From CAZMRF01 sp964568735 (GTDB lineage Bacteria; Acidobacteriota; Polarisedimenticolia; JACPZX01): a DNA stretch of 64,000 nucleotides. Positions 30,536-39,090 of the stretch are shown here, one piece after another. A program made the translations under genes and the position numbers. The DNA lies in NCBI GenBank assembly GCA_964568735.1, contig CAZMRF010000010.1:1-64000 (forward strand), written 5' to 3'. The notes beneath the pieces were generated by a model that ran no database searches, was not told where the DNA came from, and saw nothing but the letters and a program-made list of their open reading frames with translations. The stretch's first letter is position 1; the number at the start of each line of letters is the position of its first letter.

Positions 30536-30541
30536 TATAAT
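30536..30541 (+). promoter_or_regulatory. Consensus -10 box upstream of proS
   Basis: A perfect TATAAT sits 41 nt before the proS ATG. The -35 position at 16-18 nt spacing has no good match to TTGACA. It is therefore a likely but unproven start region for proS transcription. Confidence 0.45.
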
Positions 30542-30581
30542 GCCCCGCTTTCTTGCCTAGCCCCTCGCGGAAAGGACTTCC

Positions 30582-31987
30582 ATGGCCGAGCGCATCACCC
30601 CACGATCGCAGGACTACTCGCGCTGGTACACCGACGTCGTCCTCCAGGCGCCCCTGGCGGACTACGCCCCGGTGAAGGGCTGCATGGTGATCCGGCCGCT
30701 GGGGATGGCCCTGTGGGAGAACATGCGCGACGCGCTCGACGCCATGTTCAAGGCCACGGGCCACGAGAACGCCTACTTCCCTCTCTTCATCCCGGAGTCC
30801 TACATGAAGAAGGAAGCCGACCACGTGGAGGGCTTCGCCCCCCAGTGCGCCGTCGTCACGCACGGCGGCGGCCGCGAGCTGGAGGAGAAGCTCTACGTCC
30901 GGCCGACCTCCGAGACGATCATCCACTCGATGTACGCGAAGTGGATCCAGTCGTACCGGGACCTGCCGATCCTGATCAACCAGTGGGCCAACATCGTCCC
31001 CTGCGCACCACGGAGTTCCTCTGGCAGGAGGGCCACACGGCCCACGCCACCGAGGCTGAGGCCGTCGAGGAGACGCTGAAGATCCTCGACATCTACGATC
31101 GCTTCGCCCGGGAATGGATGGCGATTCCCACCGTCAAGGGCATCAAGACCGACGCAGAGAAGTTCGCAGGCGCCGTCAGGACCTACTGCATCGAGGCGCT
31201 CATGCAGGACAACAAGGCGCTGCAGGCCGGGACCTCCCACCACCTGGGGCAGAACTTCGCGAAGGCCTTCGACGTGAAGTTCCAGTCCGAAACCGGCGAC
31301 TGGCGGCACGTGTGGAACACCTCGTGGGGGGTTTCCACCAGGCTCGTCGGCGCCATCGTGATGGCGCATGGCGATGACAGCGGGCTGGTCCTGCCCCCGA
31401 AGCTGGCGCCTGTCCAGGTGGCGATCGTCCCCATCTTCAAGGGCGACGAGAAGATCCGCATCGTCGAAGCCGCGGCGGGAATCAAGAAGACGCTGCAGGC
31501 CAGTGGCATCCGCGTGAAGCTGGACGATCGCGACGGCCTGCGCCCCGGCTTCAAGTTCGCCGAGTGGGAGCTGAAGGGTGTTCCCCTGCGCCTCGAGCTG
31601 GGGCCGCGGGATCTGGACGCCGGCCAGGTCACGGCGGTCAAGAGGCACAACCGCGAGAAGAAGCCTCTGCCCATTCCTTCTCTCGATCGCGCCGTGCCGC
31701 CGCTGCTCGAGGAGATCCAGAAAGACCTCTTCGATGCGGCGCTCGCGAGGCGCGATGCCGCCACCTTCATCGTCGACGGCTACGACGAGTTCAAGCGGGT
31801 GCTCGAATCCACTGGGGGCTTCCTCCGCGCCCACTGGTGCGGCTCCCCTGAGTGCGAGACGAAGGTCAAGGCAGAGACGAAGGCGACGATCCGGTGCATC
31901 CCCCTCGAGGCCTCGACGGAGAACGGGGCCTGCATCGCTTGTGGAAACGCCTCCACCCGCCGCGTCCACTTCGCCAGGGCCTACTGA
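30582..31987 (+). pseudogene. proS: Prolyl-tRNA synthetase, type 3, interrupted by a frameshift
   Basis: The product charges tRNA-Pro. The first frame (from ATG 30582) runs well from SQDYSRWYTDVV through PTSETIIHSMYAKW to NQWANIV. After about base 31000 the homologous sequence continues in the next frame from LRTTEFLWQEGHTAHAT to the C-terminal zinc-like segment and the terminal HFARAY typical of archaeal-type ProRS. Between the two, about nine expected residues (the class II motif 2 strand with the R-x-E that holds ATP) are reduced to two bases, a loss of about 25 nt. Adding 25 nt gives 476 residues, the normal length. All else is intact, so an assembly error in an essential gene is more likely than a true pseudogene. 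Confidence 0.88.
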
Positions 31988-32043
31988 TCGGGAGACCTCG
32001 TCAGCCTTCCACCGGACGGCGCCGCGTGCCATCCTTGGGGGCG

Positions 32044-33372
32044 ATGCGTGCGCACGTCCCCGACGAGCGTGGGTTGAATGAGGCTGTGCCAGCCTCCCTC
32101 CGCCGGACCGCAATAACGACACTTCGAGCGGCGAGCGCACGCCCTGGCCGCAGATCGGCCCAGTGTCGACGGCATGGATTGCAGATCGCTGGTTTCCCCG
32201 GTTTCGCAGTGCTCCTCCTCTTGCTTGCTGCTCCTGCCGAGGCGGCCGCGACGTCGATCAGGATCGTCGAGCCGGCGAACGGCACGCCCGTCATCGGCGA
32301 TACGGCGGTCAGGGTTGAGCCGGTCACTCCGGAGGGCGTGCGCCCTCTCAAGATCGAGATCTCCATCGACGGCCTCCGGCTCGCGACGCTCCTGGAGCCG
32401 CCCTTCACCGCGAAGTGGGACGCCGGGGACGGAACGGACCCTCACGTCATCCGCGTGAAGCTCTGGGCGAGCGACGGGACGACGGCTGAGGCCACGGTGC
32501 GCACCATTCCGCTCATGGGAGTCGAGAGAGCGAGCGTCCTGCTCGTGGAGGTCTACGTCACGGTGAGGTCGTCCGGCGGCGAGTTCGTCATGGATCTGAA
32601 GCGCGATGAGTTCAAGGTCACCGAGGACGGCGTGGCCCAGTCCCTCTCCCTCTTCACCTCCGAGCGCAAGCCCGTGCATGTCGTCCTTCTGCTCGACGTC
32701 AGCGCCTCGATGAAGCGCGAGGAGCGCCTCTCGAGCGCCATCCAGGCGGCCCGCATCTTCGTCGAGGCGCTCGAGACCGAGGATCGTGTCTCCCTCGTCA
32801 CCTTCAGCGACTCGGTCTCGGTCCTGGAGCCCTTCACGACCGAGCGCGAGCCGGTTCTGGCCTCGATCGAGTCCGTGGAGGCGCAGCGGGGGACGGCGCT
32901 CTACGACGCCATCCACGAGGGGGCCCGCCTCCTGGGGGAGAAGGAGGGCCGGAGGGCGCTCGTGCTCCTCTCCGACGGCCAGGACCTGGCCTTCGACGGG
33001 CTGGGGCCGGGCAGCGGCCACACCTTCGATGAGGCCGTGCAGGAGGCGCTGCGCAACCAGGTGCTCGCCTACACCATCGGGCTGGGCGCACAGCTCGAGA
33101 ACGACTACGACTACGCGCGGCAGCACTCGGCCGAGGAGGTCCTCACCGAGCTGGCCTCCGACACGGGGGGGCGCTTCTTCGCCGTGAGCAAGCCTGGTCG
33201 ACTACGCAAGGCCTTCGATCGGATACTCGACGAGCTGCGCTTCCAGTACACGCTGGGGTACAGCCCGACCAACGGCAGGCGCGACGGCTCGTGGCGCGCG
33301 ATCCAGACGAGCGTCTCCCGCCCCCGCCTGGAGGTCACCGCCCGCAAGGGCTACTACGCCCCGACGGATTGA
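32044..33372 (+). CDS. Exported VWFA-related domain protein (Acidobacteria-type)
   Basis: 442 residues from ATG 32044. TTG 32179 is a plausible alternative, since it opens directly into a signal peptide (IAGFPGFAVLLLLLAAPAEA). After an Ig-like N-terminal domain (IVEPANGTPVIGD...) comes a short beta motif LVEVYVTVRSSGGEFV...DLKRDEFKVTEDG and a von Willebrand A domain with the MIDAS DVSASMK. This combination is the VWFA-related family common in Acidobacteriota. Such proteins bind divalent metal and protein partners outside the cytoplasm; the ligand is unknown. The C-terminus ends in a beta-rich YTLGYSPTN...ARKGYYAP segment typical of the family. Confidence 0.85.
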   Translation: MRAHVPDERGLNEAVPASLRRTAITTLRAASARPGRRSAQCRRHGLQIAGFPGFAVLLLLLAAPAEAAATSIRIVEPANGTPVIGDTAVRVEPVTPEGVRPLKIEISIDGLRLATLLEPPFTAKWDAGDGTDPHVIRVKLWASDGTTAEATVRTIPLMGVERASVLLVEVYVTVRSSGGEFVMDLKRDEFKVTEDGVAQSLSLFTSERKPVHVVLLLDVSASMKREERLSSAIQAARIFVEALETEDRVSLVTFSDSVSVLEPFTTEREPVLASIESVEAQRGTALYDAIHEGARLLGEKEGRRALVLLSDGQDLAFDGLGPGSGHTFDEAVQEALRNQVLAYTIGLGAQLENDYDYARQHSAEEVLTELASDTGGRFFAVSKPGRLRKAFDRILDELRFQYTLGYSPTNGRRDGSWRAIQTSVSRPRLEVTARKGYYAPTD

Positions 33373-33468
33373 CGCGAAGCCTGGCCTCGACCAGGAGGGG
33401 CAACCCTTCCCTCCTGCGAGCCTCAGACCTCTTCTCCCGCCGTAGTTGTGCGAAACCTGAGAATGTTC

Positions 33469-33496
33469 TTGACTTTCGTTTTACTTTCTGTATACT
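33469..33496 (+). promoter_or_regulatory. Sigma-70-type promoter for the ORF6N fragment
   Basis: TTGACT (33469-33474), 16-bp spacer, TATACT (33491-33496) in an AT-rich patch. The predicted transcription start falls at or within a base or two of ATG 33503, so a leaderless message is possible. Confidence 0.6.
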
Positions 33497-33502
33497 CCCG
33501 GC

Positions 33503-33883
33503 ATGCCTTCGGCCCGCATGGCAGCAGTTCACGCGCTATCGGCCGACGAGTGGGCGGACTTGAAATCACAATCTGTGACATCGAGCCCCAGGCACGGCGG
33601 GCGCCGAAAGCTCCCCTGGGTGTTCACGGAGCACGGTGCGATCATGGTGGCCTCGGTGCTGAACAGCCCGCGAGCGGTCGAGATGAGCGTTTTCGTAGTC
33701 CGGGCCTTTGTCCGCCTGCGAGATTTCGCCCGTTCGCACGCCGAGCTCGCCGCCAAGCTCTGTGCCCTCGAACGCAAAGTCACAGGCCACGACGAAGATC
33801 TCAGAAAGATGTTTGCTGCTCTCCGTACTCTGATCGCTCCTGCCACCAAACCCCGCCGCCCCATCGGTTTCGGAAACAAGTGA
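33503..33883 (+). CDS. Truncated ORF6N-domain (KilA-N-like) protein
   Basis: 126 residues. The sequence from SADEWADLKSQSVTSS through GGRRKLPWVFTEHGAIMVASVL to RAFVRLRDF and the final RRPIGFGNK follows the second half of ORF6N proteins, DNA-binding proteins of phage, plasmid and accessory origin. The usual first 45-50 residues (the IYxIRGxxVMLDxDLAxLY portion) are absent; the frame begins abruptly after a strong promoter. It is either a 5'-deleted remnant or a shortened version still expressed. ATG of the HNH gene follows the stop immediately. Confidence 0.72.
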   Translation: MPSARMAAVHALSADEWADLKSQSVTSSPRHGGRRKLPWVFTEHGAIMVASVLNSPRAVEMSVFVVRAFVRLRDFARSHAELAAKLCALERKVTGHDEDLRKMFAALRTLIAPATKPRRPIGFGNK

Positions 33884-36490
33884 ATGGGCGCTCTCCGCCT
33901 TCCCGTTGTCTATCCCACGCCAAGTCCGCATCGGGCACCCCCTCTCCATCGACATCTACGCCTGGCGGAGTCTCCACCTGCGAAGCCGGGGGCCGGAGCC
34001 CGTCGGCCGCATCGCCTTGAACGGGCTGTCCCGGCGGGCGGTGCGGCAGCGGCCCGGTGGGTACCTCATCGTGAGGAAGCTGCTCGGCAGGCCGACAGGC
34101 TGGCGGTGTCGCTGCGTTGGGCCCTCGATCTTGCCTCCGCGCCGCACGCCCGCGCGGCGGCGACCTTCGTGGAGAAGGAGGTCTGGATCCAGTTCGGGTA
34201 TGCACGCATCGAGGACCACGCCCGGGAGCGCTTCGGCCGGTCTGGCAGGTGGGTTCGGGATCTCGCCGCGCTGGGTCGTTTCTTTTCCACGCACCCGGGA
34301 CTCGAAGCGGCAGTCTGCGGAACCGACGGGGGCGCGCCCATCGGGCGCGTGGCGGGCCTTCTCATCGGCCGTATCGCCTCGGCGGAGTCGCTGCGGGAGT
34401 GGGTGGCGCTCGCTCGTTCGTTGAGCGTGAGGGAGCTTCGCGAGGTGGTGGCGGCTGCGCGCGAGGCTGAGTCGGAGTGGCCTCCGGGATTCGGGGACTC
34501 GTGCTCGGCTCGTGTCGCTTCGGGTCATGTCGCCGCTGGAGACGACGACGCCGGCGAGGTCGCCGGGCAACATGCCGCCGAGGGCGATGCCGACGCGTGC
34601 GACGTCGCAGGAGGCCGTGGCGAGGCGGGCAATGCGGGCAACGCCTCAAGAGACGGTATCGAGGCGGGCGATGCCGACGTGGGCAAGATAGTCGCGGGTA
34701 CGCCCGCGGCCGATGATCACGACGACGATGACGCAAGTCGAAGCCTGGTGCGGCTGGAGCTGCCCTCTCCCGCTCTCGCGGCTTTCGACGAAGCCGTCGA
34801 TCTCTTCCGCGCTCTCGAAGGGCACGACGCATCGGTGACGGCTTTCGTGGAAGCGCTCGTCGCCGAGGCGGCCTGCTCGAGTCCACCACCTGAGTCGTTC
34901 GACGGGGCCTACCACGAGGGGCTAACACGGGGCGAGACCATCGCTCTTCGTGAGAGCGCGCTGGCCCATTCCACGAACACCTGGGAGCACCTCCCCGAGC
35001 ATGGCGGGGCGGCGCAGGAAGGGCCGGAGTGCGTTCTCCGTCTCGCCTGCTTCACCCTCGAACGGCTGCACGCGATCTCCACCGAAGCAGGCCGCGGCAC
35101 TCCCTCCGATCTGGATGCGCAGATCCGGGAGCTGGCGACCCTCGAGGACGAGATCGAGAGGCGGCTGGCGGCGCTCCTGGCAAAAATGGGTGACGACGGG
35201 GCCTGGGAACGGCTCCGGTTCGACTCGGCCGTGCACTACGCCGAGCAACGACTGGGGCTCGGGCGGACAGCCACGCGCATGCGAATGCGCGTCGTGCGCG
35301 CACTGAAAAGACTGCCTGAAACGAGGCGTGCCTACGAGGCCGGAGTGGTGGGGACTGAGGCCGCGTGGCTGGTCTCAAAGATGATCGGCCCGCTTGGCGT
35401 GGATCGGCAGGCCGAGGTGGAGTGGATCGACCGTGCACGGCTCGCCACGGTCAAGCGCCTGCGCGAGGAGGCGCGCCTGGCGCTGAGACGTGCGGCGGGA
35501 CTCATGGCAGGAACTGACGACGTGGAGTCATGCGGGGAGAGTCGGGGAAGCTCAGATGGATTGCTGGGATTCGCTGCGGCGGTCACTGAGGGGCAGTCGG
35601 CGCCTGGCGCGCGTGATGGCAATGGAGGACTGCGGCCTGTCACCGATGCAGAGTGGCACGCCAGTCTCCGGCGCGTTGTCGGCACGGCGCGGGGACGCAT
35701 CGCGAGACTGGGGCGGATGGCGGCCTCGCGACGGGTGTCGGATGTTTTCCTCCGGCTGAGGCTGCCTACCGATCTTTGCCTCGAGTTTCTCGGCGCGATC
35801 GAGGGGGCCCGACGGCGTCTCGAACAGCAGGCGGGCGAGATCCCCTGGGAAGAGCCCTGGCCCGACCCCGATCCACCGGGATCGATCCTCGCCGCGAGAG
35901 AGTTCTTCGTCCGCTGCCGCCGGACGCCTGCGTGGGTGGGCCTCCTCGCTCTCCTCGAGGATTTTGTCGAGACCTGGGACGTCGACCATGCCAGGTCGCG
36001 GCGAGCCGGCCAGGCCATTCACGAGCGGAGCGGCTGGCGATGCTCTGCGCCGGGCTGCACCTCCCGGAAGAACCTCGAGAATCACCACGTTGTCTACAGC
36101 GGCCGGGGCGGGAGCGACGAGCACTGGAATCGCCTCTCGCTCTGCCGCTTCCATCACCAGTGCGGCGAGCACGGGGAGCTGGCACGCGTCCGGGGCCGAG
36201 CGCCATTGGGCCTCCTCTGGCGCCTCGGGCGCGCAGGGTGCGGTGGGAGCTACAGGAACGAGAAGAAGGTGGCGCGGCGGGCTCCGGGCGCGGCGACTCG
36301 TGGCGACGGCGACACGGTAACGTCGAGCGCCACGCATCCCACTCTTGAAGCTGCGACAACTCGGGGGTCAACCGCGGGAGCATGTGATTCGGTTGCGACA
36401 AGGCAGGCTGCCGAGGCTGCTTCGGCCGCTGTGATCTCCACCGCGATCCTGAGCGCCCATGCCTTCCGGCGAGCAGGTCAGGGCACGTGA
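33884..36490 (+). CDS. HNH nuclease-domain protein with low-complexity acidic linker
   Basis: 868 residues if ATG 33884 is used (it directly follows the upstream TGA). The first 60 residues are Arg/Pro-rich and the true start may be later. Residues about 75-205 form an all-helical domain (RAAATFVEKEVWIQFGYARI). Then comes an Ala/Asp/Gly-rich acidic linker (about 210-290), a second helical region with HAISTEAGRGT and LEDEIERRLAALLAKMG, and a C-terminal HNH motif near 720-760 (ERSGWRCSAPGCTSRKNL, then ENHHVVYSGRGG and LSLCRFHHQCGEHG). The Cys/His pairs give the metal-stabilised HNH fold; nuclease activity is probable. The last 100 residues are low complexity. Such solitary HNH genes are often mobile or defence related. 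Confidence 0.75.
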   Translation: MGALRLPVVYPTPSPHRAPPLHRHLRLAESPPAKPGAGARRPHRLERAVPAGGAAAARWVPHREEAARQADRLAVSLRWALDLASAPHARAAATFVEKEVWIQFGYARIEDHARERFGRSGRWVRDLAALGRFFSTHPGLEAAVCGTDGGAPIGRVAGLLIGRIASAESLREWVALARSLSVRELREVVAAAREAESEWPPGFGDSCSARVASGHVAAGDDDAGEVAGQHAAEGDADACDVAGGRGEAGNAGNASRDGIEAGDADVGKIVAGTPAADDHDDDDASRSLVRLELPSPALAAFDEAVDLFRALEGHDASVTAFVEALVAEAACSSPPPESFDGAYHEGLTRGETIALRESALAHSTNTWEHLPEHGGAAQEGPECVLRLACFTLERLHAISTEAGRGTPSDLDAQIRELATLEDEIERRLAALLAKMGDDGAWERLRFDSAVHYAEQRLGLGRTATRMRMRVVRALKRLPETRRAYEAGVVGTEAAWLVSKMIGPLGVDRQAEVEWIDRARLATVKRLREEARLALRRAAGLMAGTDDVESCGESRGSSDGLLGFAAAVTEGQSAPGARDGNGGLRPVTDAEWHASLRRVVGTARGRIARLGRMAASRRVSDVFLRLRLPTDLCLEFLGAIEGARRRLEQQAGEIPWEEPWPDPDPPGSILAAREFFVRCRRTPAWVGLLALLEDFVETWDVDHARSRRAGQAIHERSGWRCSAPGCTSRKNLENHHVVYSGRGGSDEHWNRLSLCRFHHQCGEHGELARVRGRAPLGLLWRLGRAGCGGSYRNEKKVARRAPGAATRGDGDTVTSSATHPTLEAATTRGSTAGACDSVATRQAAEAASAAVISTAILSAHAFRRAGQGT

Positions 36491-36590
36491 GTTCCATGGA
36501 TACAGGCCCGAGGCCGCCCCTGGAGCTATAATCACGTTCGATGCCTCGGGTCGAGGATCCCGCCTCCCCTGCTCGTACCAGGAGAACTCC

Positions 36591-38834
36591 GTGAGACGAC
36601 GTCATTTCGCTTTCCTCGCGTTCATGATCATGATGATGACCCTCGCTTCCGTTGCGACCGACGCTGCTGCCGACGCTGCCACTGAGCCCTCCTCCTCCCC
36701 GTCCTCCTCCCGCGCGGCACGAACCGGCTCCGGCGCGACCCTCAACTCGTATCTCGCGGATCCCTGGGCCGCCCCCGGGGCGGAAGTCCTCGTGCGCTTC
36801 CGCGCCGGCGCCTCCGACCGGGAGCGTGCCGCGGCTCACTCCCGGGCGGGAATGCTCGGCGGGCGGCTGGTGTCGTGGAGAGGGTGGGAGGCCGTGGTCG
36901 CGCCCCCCGGATCCGATCTGCGCGGTGCCGCGGAGCGGTACCGGCGCGATCCCGCCGTGGAAGATGCCGAGCTCGTGCTTGACCGGAGGATCACCGTGAT
37001 CCCCAACGACATGCTCCTCGAGCAGTGGGGACTGCACAACACCGGCCAGAGCATCCACTTCTCCGGCCCCGGCACCCCCGACGCCGACATCGACGCCCCG
37101 GAAGCCTGGGATCTCACCCGGGGAAGCCTCGAGATCATCGTTGCCGTCCTCGACACGGGGATCGACCACACCCTGGCGGATCTCTCGAGCCGCCTCATCG
37201 GCGGGATCGACCTCGTGAACGGTGACGGCCTGGCCCAGGACGACAATGGCCACGGCACGGAGGTGGGCAGCGTCATCGGAGCCATCGGAGGGAACGGGAA
37301 GGCGATGACCGGCGTGAACTGGTCGGTGAGACTCATGCCGATCAAGGTCTGCAACGCCTCCGGCGGCTGCCCCTCGAGCGCCATCATCGGGGGAATCGAC
37401 TTCGCCGTGGCCAGCGGCGCCGATGTCATCAACATGAGCTTCGCGTGCGAGGAGGACTTCAGCTCGACCTGGCAGTGCCCGGGCGGCCCGGCCGGGAGCT
37501 GCTTCTCCCAGGCCGAGAAGGACGCCATCACCGACGCCATCGCCGCTGGCGTCGTCGTCGTCGAGGCCGCCGGCAACTGCGGCTCCAACATCGACGATTC
37601 CACGAAGGCCTATCCCTGCGCCCACGACCTCCCGGGGAACATCTGCGCCGGGGCCTCCGACCTCGACGACGCGCGCTCTCTCTTCAGCAATTTCGGCACC
37701 CAGACCGTGGACATCGGCGCGCCCGGCCAGGACATCGTCGTGCTGGGCCCGACCCCTCCCGGCGGCCTCTTCTGGGCGGACGGCACCTCCTTCGCGAGCC
37801 CCATGGTCGCGGGAGTGGCAGCGCTGCTCCTTTCACGCGCGGAGCTCACCCCGGAAGAGGTCCACCGTCGCTTGGTGGAGGAAGGAGACGCCGGGAACAA
37901 CCTCGACGCCGTCTTCGATGGCGGCCGCGTCAACGCCTTCAGCGCGGTTCAGGACGTCTTCCTGAGGGGGCTGACTTACGCGACCCATGCTCCAGGCGAC
38001 GTCATGCTCCTCGCCGACGTCACCGGCGACGGGAGGGCCGACCTCGTCCGGGGCACGGCCGGCACGGGATTCTTCGTGGCGAAGAACAACGGCAAGAAGC
38101 GGAAGTTCGCGTCCATGAACCTCCGATCGACGACGTCCCCCGACACCTTCAACGGCGCGGGCGACGTGGATGGCAACGGCCTCGAGGACATCATCCTCGG
38201 CGGGGCCTCGGGCCTTCGTGTCCTTCGGGCGCGCAACGGCAAGGGAGCCCTTGCGCCAGTGGAGTCATGGAGCGCCGCCGTGCCCGGCAGCCCCGCGCTC
38301 GCGGGGGACGTGAACGGGGATTTCCTCACGGACGTCGTCAGCTTCGACGGCGCCGAGTTCGACGCGTTCCTGTCGACGGGGTCGGCCTTCGGCCCGATTC
38401 AGCAGGGGTGGACCTCGGAGGATCCCAGCACCTTCACGGCGCTCGTGGACGCCACGGGAGACGGCCGTGACGACCTCATCCTCTGGAACAACGGCGGATC
38501 CATGACCGAGATCTCGGTCGCCGCCTCGTCGGGATCGCTCTTCTCCGCCTCAACGATCTGGGTCACCAGCAGCAGCGAGTACGACTTCGCGGCCGCGGGC
38601 GACTTCGACGGAGACGGCGATGGGGACCTCGCGGGGGTGGATCCCAACACCGGCTGCATCGCCGTCTTCATCTCGAACGGCTCGGGCTACGAGGATCCGA
38701 GAGCCTGGAGCTGCCCGGGAGCGGCCTCACACTTCCTCGCCGGATTGGCGGACAACTCCAACGACGGCCTCGTGGACATGGTCATCCGCAACACGGCGAC
38801 GGGAGCCTGGCGGCTCCTCCAGGCGGCGCACTGA
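36591..38834 (+). CDS. Secreted subtilisin-family protease with FG-GAP/VCBS-like repeats
   Basis: 747 residues from GTG 36591, chosen because AGGAGA precedes it by 5 nt and a signal peptide (HFAFLAFMIMMMTLASVATDA) follows at once. A fervidolysin-like propeptide region (about 50-150) precedes the S8 domain with catalytic Asp188 (AVLDTGID), His221 (GHGTEVGSVIG) and Ser400 (GTSFASPMVAG). Cys pairs such as CGSNIDDSTKAYPC suggest disulfides. The C-terminal 270 residues hold six visible D-x-[DTN]-G-[DN]-x-x-D units (DVTGDGRADLV, DVDGNGLEDII, DVNGDFLTDVV, DATGDGRDDLI, DFDGDGDGDLA, SNDGLVDMV), forming a probable calcium-binding propeller. A perfect TATAAT lies at 36527-36532, about 60 nt upstream. 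Confidence 0.93.
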   Translation: MRRRHFAFLAFMIMMMTLASVATDAAADAATEPSSSPSSSRAARTGSGATLNSYLADPWAAPGAEVLVRFRAGASDRERAAAHSRAGMLGGRLVSWRGWEAVVAPPGSDLRGAAERYRRDPAVEDAELVLDRRITVIPNDMLLEQWGLHNTGQSIHFSGPGTPDADIDAPEAWDLTRGSLEIIVAVLDTGIDHTLADLSSRLIGGIDLVNGDGLAQDDNGHGTEVGSVIGAIGGNGKAMTGVNWSVRLMPIKVCNASGGCPSSAIIGGIDFAVASGADVINMSFACEEDFSSTWQCPGGPAGSCFSQAEKDAITDAIAAGVVVVEAAGNCGSNIDDSTKAYPCAHDLPGNICAGASDLDDARSLFSNFGTQTVDIGAPGQDIVVLGPTPPGGLFWADGTSFASPMVAGVAALLLSRAELTPEEVHRRLVEEGDAGNNLDAVFDGGRVNAFSAVQDVFLRGLTYATHAPGDVMLLADVTGDGRADLVRGTAGTGFFVAKNNGKKRKFASMNLRSTTSPDTFNGAGDVDGNGLEDIILGGASGLRVLRARNGKGALAPVESWSAAVPGSPALAGDVNGDFLTDVVSFDGAEFDAFLSTGSAFGPIQQGWTSEDPSTFTALVDATGDGRDDLILWNNGGSMTEISVAASSGSLFSASTIWVTSSSEYDFAAAGDFDGDGDGDLAGVDPNTGCIAVFISNGSGYEDPRAWSCPGAASHFLAGLADNSNDGLVDMVIRNTATGAWRLLQAAH

Positions 38835-38861
38835 CCGGCGCACGGCCGGCCCTCAGACGCC

Positions 38862-39077
38862 TCAGGTGCCGCCGAAGCCTATCGTGACCTTGCCATTCTC
38901 GACGATGACCGGGACCTCCCTCTTGCCCTTGGAGTGCTTGAGCATCTCCTGGAGCCGGGAGGCGTCCTGCTTGACGTTCACGTACTCGAAGGCGACACCA
39001 CGCTTGCCGTAATCCTCACGGGCGGCGTTGGTGTAGGGTCAGGTGTCCTTCCCGTAGATCAGGACTGTCGCAAGCAT
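38862..39077 (-). CDS. Uxx-type glutaredoxin-like selenoprotein (in-frame UGA = Sec13)
   Basis: 71 codons from ATG 39077 to TGA 38864-38862, with one internal TGA at 39041-39039 (codon 13). A strong GGAGGAG ribosome site precedes ATG. Read through, the protein has VLIYGKDT-U-PYTNAAR, i.e. Sec replaces the first Cys of the thioredoxin-fold active site and Thr the second. It then has EVPVIVENGKVTIGFGGT with the cis-Pro (VPVI) expected of a glutaredoxin. This is the pattern of the 'Uxx-star' glutaredoxin-like family, where Sec and Cys forms are known. A hairpin follows the UGA (separate entry). It is 13 nt after ndk and so likely the last gene of the sucCD-ndk operon. SelA/SelB/SelC/SelD are not in this window. 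Without readthrough the gene would stop after 12 codons. Confidence 0.85.
38995..39034 (-). promoter_or_regulatory. SECIS-like stem-loop downstream of the in-frame UGA
   Basis: Starting 4 nt after the UGA, on the minus strand: ACACC pairs with GGTGT, then after a bulged A, ACGC pairs with GCGT, then after a small internal loop GCCCGT pairs with ACGGC with one bulged C. The apical loop is GAGGATT. The loop begins about 22 nt past the UGA, in the range of bacterial SECIS elements that recruit SelB. It lies wholly in the coding sequence, as in bacteria. Confidence 0.7.
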
Positions 39078-39090
39078 GGATTCTCCTCCA

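Noticed and set aside
31852..32043. In-frame extension of the VWA protein upstream of ATG 32044
   Set aside because: Overlaps the end of proS and is not family-like.
36527..36532. Perfect TATAAT before the subtilase gene
   Set aside because: No acceptable -35 at 15-19 bp; kept only as a remark in the gene entry.
35766..37625. A 619-codon open frame on the minus strand
   Set aside because: Spans parts of the HNH and subtilase genes; composition is that of a shadow frame.
38862..39038. Reading the selenoprotein as a decayed glutaredoxin gene
   Set aside because: RBS, full downstream frame, TGA exactly at the active-site position and a hairpin after it favour Sec insertion; still listed as testable.
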